A DNA stretch of 31,197 nt from Plakobranchus ocellatus. Its lineage: Eukaryota; Mollusca; Gastropoda; Plakobranchidae. Below are positions 1 to 10,100 of this stretch, in pieces. Every line of letters starts with the position of its first letter. The first letter of the stretch is position 1. The notes under the pieces are model-generated. The model saw only the letters and a list, made by a program, of their open reading frames with translations. It did no database searches and had not been told where the DNA came from. The translations under genes were made by a program, and so were the position numbers. The stretch is from contig BLXT01002220.1 of the NCBI GenBank assembly GCA_019648995.1, positions 93,920-125,116 on the forward strand, written 5' to 3'.

Positions 1-1027
1 TTTTTCTTTTATTTCTGCCAATCTTCTTGAAGTCTAAAAAGAACAGGCTTAAGCGTTTCATCACAGCTAATGTTGCGCAGTCAATGGAAACTAAATTCCA
101 CTATCTTCAACATGGGATACGCGCAATAGTTTTGACAGTATTTGTTAGATTCATGTGACCACATAACTATAGCCTTCAATGGGCTACTTGATTGGAAAGA
201 TATCAGATTATGCATACACTTGATGAAATGAAGCTATTTCAGTCAACTGTATTTTTTAGTGTACCAAATAATTTTAACACTTGCAATTTCGATTTAAAAA
301 AAAGATATCTTTTAAATCCTGGGGGAAATTAATGAATGCCTCAGTTATACTCTTGGATAAAAGCGGCTAAGTTTTAGTTGATTACCTGCGATTCAGTAAT
401 GATATTTGAAGTAAAACAAGCGATTTAAAAAAAATCTAGCCCATTTTCATGTCATTTAGTGGTTCTGTTGTGATATGACAACTTGATTACCAGTCTAGCT
501 TTCATACATTTACTTTTCTTGTGTGCATATTCGGAAGTCTCACGGGTGTCTAAAAAAATGGATCCAAATGTACACAATAACCGCAATAACACAATATGGT
601 TTCCATTTCACTGATCTCACACTTTACAAGTTCATTCCGACTCTATAACGGTAGTAAGTTAAAAAAAAAAAAAAGAAGTGCTAGCTTCTATAATTATATC
701 TGGCGTAACGTTTCAATTTTTTTTTGCCCCTCTCAAGCCTAGAGGAGCGAAGCTCAAGTGTTTTGATAAGAAAGTCGCCCCCTCGGTGCACATGCGCGAA
801 AACATAAATAAACAAAAACTACTCTTTGTTTTTGTTTTTTTTTTTTTAACTAAAAAGCCTTGCAGGATACAGAGGACATTCACGAGTTAACACTACATTA
901 AATATAAGGAAAAACGCACGTAATGAAAATATCCTTATAACACTTAATCTACTTTCACTTACGGGGCTGGCTTGCTTCTTTCAACTTTTGTGCCATAAAG
1001 CCAATGCAACATTTGCTCATCTAAGCA

Positions 1028-1147
1028 TTTTTTTCGGCTTGTGTCGGGTAGGGCATCGGAATGGTGGCACATGGCAGATTCGAACCCTCGACTTATTGGC
1101 CATGCAGATTTCAGGGCGATAAAGAATCCACTGAGCCATTAGCCACC
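1028..1147 (-). mobile_element. tRNA-derived SINE-like element
   Basis: On the minus strand, 1147 to 1063 forms an 85-base tRNA-like unit. Its ends are complementary (GGTGGC at the start, GCCACC at the end). It has a good RNA polymerase III A box, TGGCTCAGTGG (1138-1128), and a B box, GGTTCGAATCT (1086-1076). About 35 unrelated bases follow, ending in an A-run near 1029-1034. The anticodon and T stems do not fold cleanly, so this is a tRNA-derived SINE or pseudo-tRNA and not a working tRNA gene. The family is not identified. Confidence 0.6.
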
Positions 1148-1173
1148 ATTCTTCTCCTACTCCAGGAGCGGTG

Positions 1174-1262
1174 ATGGCACTGGTAATAGCGTGGCTTGCT
1201 TCCGAAATTTAAGTAGACTTTGATGCGCGTGCTCGAATCCCACCGTCGATGCGTGGGCTGAC
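1174..1262 (+). repeat. Possible second tRNA-like fragment, opposite orientation
   Basis: A B-box-like GTGCTCGAATCC (1229-1240) sits about 55 bases after a weak A-box-like TGGCACTGGTAAT (from 1174). It lies just beside the minus-strand SINE at 1028-1147 and points the other way. The A box is poor, so this may be only a SINE fragment or chance. Confidence 0.25.
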
Positions 1263-1426
1263 GGGAGCCAAGTGGACTGAGATCAATCAGGCGGTAAATA
1301 AACTACTATACTATCGTACGCGGTTTTAAGCACAAACAAAATCGCAATTAATCCTTAATCACCGCTTCCTGCAAATCACGAGAAAGCGCAGTGTCCTTCG
1401 TTCCAGCTTCAGAGAGAGAAAGAGGG

Positions 1427-1430
<4 letters not shown>

Positions 1431-1481
<51 letters not shown>
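1431..1481. repeat. (GA)n microsatellite
   Basis: About 25 uninterrupted GA units, preceded by a purine-rich stretch from 1411. It lies in intron 1 of the minus-strand zinc-finger gene, so the pre-mRNA would read CT. Confidence 0.95.
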
Positions 1482-1486
<5 letters not shown>

Positions 1487-1845
1487 CTATGTAGTCTACC
1501 AATCGATTAAAAAAAAAAAAAAAGGAATAGAAAAGGGAGTACAGCGGTACACACCCTACATGTATTCCTTCCTTCACAATCTGAAACTTATCTGTAACAT
1601 GATAGTGCAGTTCATAGTTTGATCTATTCAAAAATTACTAAATATAGACACGACATACACGATCCGGAAGCACACACCAGACGACAGTCATAAAAATAGC
1701 GAGGAAGTGAAAAGCTGCTTGAAAACCAAACCAAAACAAAACAAAGTTATCTGATTAATTCAAATGAGATGATTATTTTCATTTGCATTAAAAAAAAAAT
1801 GATAAATTGATAAAAGATAAAAAGTCATGTTTCTTTCAGATTTCA

Positions 1846-1975
1846 GTGGCGTTTGTGGCCGAGTGGTTAACGTAATCCGGGCCGAGATCTGCATGTACCT
1901 TTCTGTCGCGAGTTCGAATTGCAGCCTACCAAAACAACCTTGGTCTGACAAGGGCCTGAAAGCCTGATATCCCCT
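1846..1975 (+). mobile_element. tRNA-derived SINE-like element
   Basis: A plus-strand tRNA-like head has a near-perfect A box, TGGCCGAGTGGTTAA (1856-1870), as found in class II (Leu/Ser) tRNAs, and a B box, GAGTTCGAATTGC (1910-1922). A non-tRNA body follows with CAAGGGCCTGAAAGCCTGAT around 1950-1969. The acceptor stem does not close and no CCA-adjacent end is seen, so this is a SINE copy, not a functional tRNA. The end point is approximate. Confidence 0.6.
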
Positions 1976-2200
1976 TGTTAAGTAATTTTTAAAACGGAGA
2001 ATGCATGAGAAGGGATTAAAAGTGAAGCTTGTTATTTCTCTCATAAAATACGCACAACAGATTTATAATCCCTATAAATAGAACAACCCATTTACAAGCT
2101 TCCTACGCTTTCCTGAACAGTACGCTAATTTACTTCCTTTATTCTTCTAACCTATCAAATCTCTCTCATTCCTGATAATGTCTATTGTTTTTCTATTCAT

Positions 2201-2201
<1 letters not shown>

Positions 2202-2255
<54 letters not shown>
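2202..2255. repeat. (TG)n(GA)n compound microsatellite
   Basis: About 7 TG units run directly into about 20 GA units. A separate (TG)n run of about 14 units lies at 2655-2683. Confidence 0.95.
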
Positions 2256-2258
<3 letters not shown>

Positions 2259-4110
2259 GCGCAACCTTCATCTTTTCCAATGCTCACTATGTACTATAAT
2301 TCAATACATAATACTATAAGTATTGTATGTAATGCTACACATCCATGTACTCTGCCCCTGTGCTGAAGCTTTGCCAATTTTATGTTGTTACTGAGTTATA
2401 CATTTCGCCCTGAATCACGGAATAACATTGAAGGATCATGGCGGGGCAGGTTGTCTCGACAACTTCAAAACATTGCTTCTAAATCTTTTCCTGCTAAAAA
2501 CATTTATTTTCTTTTTTTTTTTTTTTTTCAAAAACATTGATATCACCACGGTTAGTTCTTACGTTAGATAATGTAATCGATGCCTGTGCCTTGCTAGCCA
2601 TACGATTTAAAATAGAGTACAATGGAAGGGTTTGTGTGATGTTGTCACTCTTATGTTGTGTGCGTGTGTGTGTGTGTGTGTGTCTAATATTAAAGATTAC
2701 ATCTAGTTCTGAGGTTTTGGCTAGACATTAACCTTTCCAAAATGAATTAATTAATAGAGAAACATAATCCATATAAAAAAATCTAAAACAAAACAAAAGC
2801 AACGATACAACTTTTCTTCCTCAACACTGTATTCGAAATAGGCCCAAACCTCACCGTTCCATTATTTTCGAAGTTATTCTAAAAAATTACTTTTACATCT
2901 ATTTATCTCTTCTTGCGAATTTAAATCTTCTTGTTAACCTAATCTCTAATTCACAGCTGTTTCCTCCGAATTTAGTAACCATTAGGCTAAAAAAAGGGCG
3001 TATATTTCACTCTACATACCCAGTAATTATTTTGATTTCCATTCCTGTAACACCTTGCCGGGCGGACAGCTTTATTAAAACATGCAAACATTTATCTTTT
3101 CTAAAGGCTGCGATGTAGATCTAATATTTTAGTCATAAAACATAACATTGAATCAAGCTGAAGTGAGAGCGGCTTAAAAATAGAGACCGGGTTTCTCCGA
3201 TAATATATTTAAAAAAAAAAAAAAAAAAAAAAGAGCAGAGTGGGTTACAATGCTTGAGCCGCCGAGCGTTCAATGGAACCGCAAGCGACAGGTGTTACTT
3301 TGTACTGATTCCCGTACAATGTATTGCGTAACACAAAACTAAAAAAAAGGGCAGTGTAAGCAGAACAATTTAACTTATGAATAAAATATGCCGAAAACAA
3401 AACGATAAGTATATAGTTTTTATTCTTTCATTGTTTTCATTATATCTTCTTATACTTCCACTATTCCTTTTCAAGTTCTCCGTCATAGACAATAATATCA
3501 AACTCCACGAGTTCATGCTTTCAGTTTCTCCTCTATTATTACATAAGGATTCTCAAATACTCGTCAGGTTTTTCCCGATTTCCTTTTTCTTCGCTTTAAA
3601 ACTAGACCGAGTTTGCCTGCCATCATCGCCAAATTTAGACAACTTATATCCTGTTGTGTTCATTCATAATGTAAACAAATCGACGATTACTAAGCAGGTA
3701 AGATTTCGATCTGTTGTGCAACACGGCAGATCCGTAAGAATCCAGGAAGGAAGAGACAGCAGCCAGGCAGAAAACTGTGAAGCCCTTAGCTTTATCGAGA
3801 GGCCTTCACTACTTGGGACCTGACTCAACGATGAATGGGGGGAAAAAAGAACTGGGCTCGGTGAAGTACGACGCGATATTTGATTGCTCTTTACCAAAGT
3901 TGTAACATTTTAAGAGCGCACCTCATCAAATTCGTCTAAAAGTGGAATAAGGTATGTAAAAGAAACACCCGAGATCGTCAATCCTCAGGGAAAAAAATGA
4001 AATGATTTGGGGAGTTAAAAGGAAATGAAGACAATATTGTAAAGAGTGCTTGAAAGAAAACAACGCAGAGGAACGCAGGCTGTCGGGAAACAATGAAGAA
4101 ATGATTCACT

Positions 4111-4114
4111 GAGG

Positions 4115-4154
<40 letters not shown>

Positions 4155-4212
4155 CTGAGAGACAGAGAGAAAGAGAGAGAGAGAGAAAGAGAGAGTCAGA
4201 GAGAGAGAGAGT
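4111..4212. repeat. Interrupted (GA)n tract
   Basis: About 100 bases of GA repeat, interrupted by GGCTGAGAGACAG and GTCA variants, so it is older than the pure tracts. The Leu/Ser-rich minus-strand frame at 3978-4337 is an artefact of this repeat. Confidence 0.95.
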
Positions 4213-4290
4213 CGGAGGCTGCTATTTTCTTTAACTAACTTAGTAACAGATACGCCTTGGTTTGATGATGAGGACAAACACTGGGCACCG

Positions 4291-4303
4291 CGGTCAAAGG
4301 TCA
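4291..4303 (+). promoter_or_regulatory. Possible DR1 nuclear-receptor site
   Basis: CGGTCAAAGGTCA is two AGGTCA-like half-sites as a direct repeat with one-base spacing, the arrangement bound by HNF4 and RXR heterodimers. Only the first base differs from a perfect DR1. It lies in intron 1, about 1.65 kb downstream of the zinc-finger gene's start codon. Function is inferred from motif alone. Confidence 0.25.
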
Positions 4304-4879
4304 CTATGTCTTTCCGAAGTGTCGATGTAGAGTTCACGAGTGCAAAGGAACTCTGCAGCGCTCAGCCAGACTATTTTTTGCTGTATTAATGATTGTCATT
4401 GAAATCAAATACAAGTTATGAAGAGATTGACTGATTGATTTTGTAATTTTTCCTTTCCTTTTTCTTTTAACAACTCACAGAAGGAAAACATCTACAGATT
4501 TCTGGCCTTTATTCTATTAATATCCTTATAAGTTTCCCGAAAAAGTAAACATGTATGTTTAATTTTCAAAAAATACATATTTGTACCAGTGGATATTGAG
4601 AAAAAAGAAGCGAAGAATCTAAATGTGCGGATGCAAAATATCGAACTAAAACTGGAAGGTGGAGCCTGTAATGCACATGTTTATGATTAGAAACCAAAGC
4701 AATACGTAGATTTATTTATAAATGGGTTGAAAGGAAGTTCAGTGAATATACATAATAAACACTTATTTTCGTAACAATGTTTTTTTGGGTTTATTTTAAC
4801 TCACTGTATACATACTCAATTTTTTTTTAATGAAATAGAGTCACTGTAATGAGAACACAGTATTTAAATAAAATTGACT

Positions 4880-4972
4880 GAAGAAGGAGAAGAAGAGGAG
4901 GATGAGAAGGAGGAAAAGGGAGGAGGAGAAAAATAATAATAATAAGAAGAAGAACAACAACAAAAACTAGCC
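4880..4972. repeat. Purine-rich GAA/GGA block with AAT and AAC trinucleotide runs
   Basis: A nearly pure purine stretch (GAAGAAGGAG-like) passes into short (AAT)n, (AAG)n and (AAC)n runs. It generates the Ser/Phe-rich minus-strand frames seen at 4827-5055, which are not genes. Confidence 0.85.
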
Positions 4973-5394
4973 TGCAAAGAGGAAGACAAGGAAAATGATG
5001 ACTTGAAGATGGACAGGACAAGCATGAAGAAAAAAACAGAGGAACAGCAACCCACCGAGTTGACCTTTCATTTAATCATGGCAATGTGGAAACAAATTCT
5101 AGTTTGGTTTTTTTTTGCTCCTATTCACCAGGTTAACCCTTCATCCAATTATGACAATGTTGAAATCAATAATTGGTGTCTGGATTTTTTTTTTTCTTTT
5201 TCTTTTCTCATGAAAGACAAGCGGTAGAATAATGAAGACATCTAATCTAGCTACTTTTTAACGAAGACAGAAAGTATGAAAAAAAAATTCGAAAATATTT
5301 TGGAAATCGTGCGTTGTGATAAGAATTTTTAAATATGACATAGATGTGTCAACTAAGAAAAACAACACACTTAGATAAGAGGCAATGGACTTAC

Positions 5395-5951
5395 TCTGAT
5401 TTATCTAAGGATGCCATCATAGGTACGTCGATGACGTGGGACGGCATCCTTCTCTTATTTGCATCAGCCACTGGAGTGTTATTGGCGCTAAGCTGTACGT
5501 CTGCAAGCTTGGAATAATCTGTATCAGGATGGTCGACGAGCCTGGCAGATTTTCTACTCTCAAGAAGTCTTACATCTTCTAGCTTTCGCACTGTTTCGAA
5601 ATCTTCTCCCGATGGTGTCCTGACACTAATAACCACTTCGTCAATATCTCGGTCATGGCACAAAACGGTACCACAAACTTCCCTTCCATTAAGGGTGATG
5701 AAAACTTTTTGTTTGTGTTTCAGAGGTGTGGTGGCCACTGGCTGAAAACCAGGCCCTACGATACACCTTGATTTTACGTGTTGGGTAAAGCCATCGTCAA
5801 ATCTAACAACATACACAGCGCTGCTTGTGATAGATTCCTCCGATACTTGAGACTGTATCATTCCAGGGTAATATCGGCCATCTTGAGGCCAAAGCCCACA
5901 CACTCGGGTTCCAACAATCGACCTTTTCGCTAGTCTCTTATTGCCGAACAT
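5395..5951 (-). CDS. First coding exon of a ZNF395/ZNF704/SLC2A4RG (Glut4EF) family transcription factor, partial
   Basis: This encodes the N-terminal 185 residues plus two bases. It opens MFGNKRLAKRSIVGTRVCG, matching the RRLxKRSxxGxRV start of vertebrate ZNF395 as I recall it. Residues about 10-65 look Tudor-like (a DGRYYPG turn, then YVVRFDDG, ending GPGF). Residues about 80-130 hold the second conserved block (QKVFITLNGREVCGTVL), the N-terminal module I know as DUF4772. Near the end, HVIDVP parallels the NIDVP of ZNF395. Family members are nuclear DNA-binding proteins with C2H2 finger(s) further C-terminal. Start: the frame stays open upstream to 6023 but only with GTG, so 5949-5951 is its first ATG. 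The exon ends before a strong GTAAGT donor, phase 2. The finger exons are not in this window. Which of the three vertebrate paralogues it pairs with cannot be told, and Glut4EF may be the single invertebrate form. Confidence 0.85.
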
Positions 5952-7032
5952 GTTGTCTATGAGATTATAATTCACACCACTGAATATAAATAAGTTGAAG
6001 TAATAAATTACACAAGGACTCACAGTTCAAAACTATTCAAAGTCCAACAATTTCAATCGAATTCGCAGTCAATCTTGGCCCAGTTGTCGATGTAAACAAA
6101 GTACCGGCGAAACTACTGCGCCGGTTTGTTTTGGTGCTGACGTAGGGCGGAGATTATGCAGCGTCAACATAGCACCGAAGTCCCAGAATTGCATTCATTG
6201 GTTCTAAAGAGCACACCCCCAAACTTTCATTGGGCAAAAAATAGGGCACTGTCAATCATCCTCACGAGGGCAATTTATGCTGAGGTGCAAAGGTCAAGAG
6301 CGATTTGTTTCCGTTGACTTTTATACTACTCCCAGCTTCATTGTATCAATATAAAAGTTCAAGAAGTGTCTGAGAATATTACCGTATGAAGAAAAATATG
6401 AAATGAAACCTAAGGAATCAAAATTACATCAAAATATTCCTTGGTAACCGTGTTTGCAAACTCAGCCGGCTATAGAACCCTAAGTTAAGAAAGACTCTAC
6501 CAACGGAAACATTTAAAGTTTTAGCAATAAATATAAAAAGATTCATATTTTTGCCAAAAAAAAAACATTATTAATGATCTTAGAATAATTATTATTCTAT
6601 TCATCATTGAAACAATCTATAAAACAAGAGCTTTTAGTATCAATATAAATGTTTGTGCTCTGACCACGGCAGGAGTAATTCAGAAGATAGAACAGCCTAA
6701 TATTATAATGAGTAGTATTCCTCCGCTCTTAGGCCAAAGCTTAGATTATTTTTAAAATCCTGTTGCTTGATACAATAGTGTGCTTGTTACGATAACAAAT
6801 ACAAAAAAAAAAGCCCTTACCAATCTGACTGTCCTTAAAATCTTAGAATGAAAGAAATATCATGCGCAAACTGTTTTCGCTCAATCAAGTTCTTTTGTTT
6901 GTTTTATTTTTGTTCCCTTGTCTCGTGAGTTGATATTTTCGGGCTAAGGTACTATTCTTAAAAAAAGAAGAAAAAAAAAATTAAATAACCCAAAACATAT
7001 CCCACAATTCCTTTATTTAAAAAAAAAAAAAA
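5952..7032. promoter_or_regulatory. Gap between divergent genes; candidate shared promoter
   Basis: The minus-strand zinc-finger gene and the plus-strand CULT gene start 1.08 kb apart and diverge. Bases 6050-6200 are clearly richer in G+C and CpG than their surroundings (two GCGCCGG/CCGGCG-like motifs near 6105-6122) and contain a CRE-like TGACGTAG near 6138. No convincing TATA box was found. A DR1-like AGGTGCAAAGGTCA lies at 6283-6296. The remainder to 7020 is A+T-rich with poly-A runs, including 14 A's just before the CULT start codon. Transcription starts cannot be placed from sequence. Confidence 0.45.
6283..6296 (+). promoter_or_regulatory. Possible DR1-like nuclear-receptor site
   Basis: AGGTGCAAAGGTCA contains one perfect AGGTCA half-site and one imperfect half-site (GGTGCA) with one-base spacing. 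It lies about 330 bases upstream of the zinc-finger gene's ATG and about 740 bases upstream of the CULT gene's ATG. Motif match only. Confidence 0.25.
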
Positions 7033-7144
7033 ATGGCTGCGCCCATGTTAATCTGTTTACGGACTTCCACACATTATCTAAAAATCTTGTGTGCTGCGTG
7101 TCTCATTGAATTGTTTCTTATTTCAGCTTGTGATCAATTTGAAG
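7033..7144 (+). CDS. CULT gene exon 1: signal peptide
   Basis: ATG at 7033-7035 in a good context (A at -3, G at +4). It encodes [12 protein letters not shown], then a hydrophobic run to LISA-CDQFE. It ends phase 1 before GTTTGC, a weak donor. Phase 1 is exactly what exon 2 needs (G|GA gives Gly38). Without splicing, the frame stops after about 50 codons. The exon is inferred from phase and signal-peptide character, not from homology. Confidence 0.7.
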
Positions 7145-10100
7145 GTTTGCCTCGTGCGTGCATCCCAGTTATTTAGTACCTATTTCAATTGTATCGATAT
7201 GAATTTTCGTTTGAAGAAGTCAAATACCTAGGAGCACACTAATATTATAATAGATAGTCTACATGATAAATTCCATTTATTTGCATTGGGCGATAGTTTA
7301 AACTCTTTGTGAGTTGTGAGAGCTCAGAGATTTATTGAAAGGATCCTTTGCAATAAGAGCTTTTGAGAAATCAAAGTTGATCATGATCTTGATCTGCAGA
7401 TTGAAGACAGTGAACAAAGGGCTATCAGTAAAATGGCTATGAAACAATTATTATGTTTTTGATAAGTTCTTTTCCGTTGACTTTTTTTCCTCGTTGACAG
7501 TCTTGCCTAAAATCAGTTAAATTTGGCCATTGATTGGTGGCGCAATGGGGATCAGACCTGCCTTACATTTGAAATCTGCAGCATGAAGGAATCATTCATT
7601 CACGAGTATTGGTTGGTACCTCTACCAATGAGACTTTAAGAGCTCTATCCTAAGAGTATCTTGTAATGGTTGAAACAACAATAAAAGAAGAAAAAGCAGT
7701 TAACTCTGAGCATGGGTATTATGTGTATGTATGCAGAGGATAATGATATTTTGATACAATTTAACACATGTAAATGATTGCTGAATATCGCAAATCGAAT
7801 TGCAATCCAAATTCCATGTTCCAGATTGTTCTTGCAGGATACAGGTGTAGTTTTGCCTTTGAATGTGGCTCAGCCAAAATAAACATTAATTTTTTGACAG
7901 ATTTCTTTCTAGTGTTATGTTCACCTTCAGTAAATTGACAATCCAACTGTAAATTAATAGACATACTAAGGAGAATTCCCCCAGTGAGTGCTGCATTCAC
8001 AGTGTCACTACTGCACCTCATGACTTTTAAAACCTAATATGGCATCTGAAATGTCTTGGGGTAACTTCTTCCCAGATGCTATGAATTACACCGCATCAAG
8101 AAATGACATTATAGCTGCACAATACTATTCCTTCTGTGAGGATATAATCTTTTCTCTTAAAAGTGATTTTCATTTACATTAAAATAAATTCATAATATTT
8201 ATGCCCCATCAAAATTGTTATCATTTTCCTGGAAAAAGAAGTTTTATTGACAATGATGCTGTCTCAGAAGGGTTGTTGTGATTATAAAATAATAATTTGA
8301 ACAATGAATATCGATATTTAAATTTTGTCATTTTTTTTAATATTCTTTTAGGATTTCTATTATGTAGGAAGTGTGGTTTTGAACTGGCTAAAGCCCAGGA
8401 TCTGTTCTCCATGCCAAGCCACTTGGCCGTCGGAGTAAGGAATGACACCATTGCTAAAAACCAAAAAGTTTACATCCAGCTGTTCAAAAATCCTCATGGT
8501 ATTTATGTTAGAGATAAATTGCTAATTTGATAAAGGGCTTCTTTTCTTAATGTTTTCCCAATTTTAAACAAATTGAGTTGGCTGAACATTTGGTTTTTCA
8601 AAATCATTTGGTCGCATTTAAAAAACGAAGGGAGAAGAGAGTCTCATTAGGCTGGGCAAAAGCGATAAATGTTATTTACAATATATATGCTGGGTGCTGG
8701 GAGAACACAATTCAATGCACCTTTAAAGCAACCAATTGCAACGTAAAAAAGGTTATGAGAAAAGACATTAAAATGTAGAAGCAGTATTAAGATTAAAAAC
8801 AATCAAGTTTGATCAAATTTTGTTACTACTGTTCATTTAAGAAAGTTACTACCATGTTGATTGTTTATCTCTCTTTCCTTGTGGGCTTTTGTAATTTTTT
8901 ATGTTTTATGTTTTTTTTCTGTATCACATTTGCAGCATAGACTAATTGCTTTATATTTACATGTAATTACTTATAAAATTTTGCTTTTATTTACTTCCCA
9001 AATTGTAGCTTTTTTTTCTGTCAAATCATTCTCACTCTTTTGATGATTGTTTTTTGCTATAAAGATTTCTCCGATTTTCACAGGTAATTATTTTGAAGTA
9101 ATAACAAGTAGGACAGCAGATGCAGAGACAGATAATGTGGTGGGTTTCACAATTTTATGTTGAGCCTGAAGTCATAGTTTTTTCATAATTGTACACAGCC
9201 ATTTTTGATTTTGCACATACTTCTATGGATTTCTGTATTTTAACAGCTTATATATATAACTTTTGTAACTACAAAAGATAGCTCTAATGGGGTATTTTAT
9301 CAAATTGAAGGAAAATGAATGCACAAAATTTATCTCTATTCAGCTGATCGTAAATTTGTAGTTTAGTTGTTTATTAGCGAGCCGTATTTGGTAGCTTAGT
9401 GTTCAAACCAGAAGTGGCTCTGAGCGGCATTTTGAGGCTGAAGGGACAAGGAAGTTAATCTTATCAAAGTTGCCAAGTCACAGTGCTTGGTCATAACAAT
9501 AGTAATGCTCAGAAGACTACATAACTGAGCAATATTGTTTACAATACCTGTCTCTAACCTCTCTCTTATCAAAGCATGTCTGTAGAAGTGCTGCGTTATC
9601 AAGTGTTGGGTGGTTTGTCTGTATTTATTTATTGAAACATACTTATTTACAGTATTGATATTATTATCAATATCATTACTAGGCTCTACGACTTGGGTAA
9701 TATTTCATAACATTAACCAGACTCGATATATAACATGACTTTATGTGCTCACAGTTTATTGCATACATTTAGATTGCTGCCAAACCTTCGTGTTTTCTTA
9801 GGTTACGCTGAGCTTATGCAGGTGCGAGGTATTCCAGTTTCATGCTCAAAAGGGCTGGGTTTTTTTTTCATTTTGGAGACTTCTATAAAATGTGCTAGCT
9901 TTTTTTTTTCCTGAGATAATTAAGAAATCAACCCTTTTTCTTTGTAAAGTGGGTTGCAATGGCTCTTTATTTTAGAAGTCTTAATTTAATGACAGAATTA
10001 AAGAGTTAAGTTTTGTTTCCATAGCATACTCTTAAAAGCAGAATCCAGGAGCTACACTCTGTTTGACAGGTTTTTTCCTTCAATTGTAAATGATATTACT

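Larger units (their letters stand above)
1..5394 (-). other. Intron 1 of the ZNF395/ZNF704-like gene (partial)
   Basis: This stretch follows the donor at 5389-5394 (GTAAGT on the minus strand), and the rest of the gene must lie further left. On both strands I found no second exon: neither the conserved patch that follows the N-terminal exon in this family nor a C2H2 zinc finger. The intron is therefore longer than 5.3 kb. It holds two tRNA-derived SINE-like copies, several GA/TG microsatellites, poly-A/T runs and a purine-rich block at 4880-4972. The open frames in it (for example 3377-3823 plus and 3978-4337 minus) are low-complexity or lack recognisable motifs. Confidence 0.7.

Noticed and set aside
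1063-1147. Functional tRNA gene
   Set aside because: A and B boxes and complementary ends are present, but the anticodon and T stems do not pair properly.
3377-3823. 148-codon plus-strand open frame
   Set aside because: Leu/Phe/Ser-rich start from A+T-rich DNA, no motif, no splice-consistent neighbours, and it lies inside an intron of the opposite-strand gene.
3978-4337. 119-codon minus-strand frame with Leu-Ser repeats
   Set aside because: The repetitive protein is a direct product of the GA microsatellite.
5987-6023. Apparent donor GTGAGTCC and acceptor TATATTCAG forming a tiny intron before the zinc-finger start codon (minus strand)
   Set aside because: The implied intron is only about 37 bases, too short for an animal intron. 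Either site alone may still be used with a distant partner.
5952-6023. Extension of the zinc-finger protein by 24 residues upstream
   Set aside because: The extension starts with GTG, not ATG. The family begins close to the RLAKRS motif, so 5951 is the better start.
8578-8778. 66-codon plus frame just after CULT exon 2
   Set aside because: It lies in intron 2, lacks compatible splice sites, and would break the well-supported phase from exon 2 to exon 3.
9653-9672. 8-bp inverted repeat TATTGATA/TATCAATA
   Set aside because: Short and A+T-only; expected by chance in this composition.
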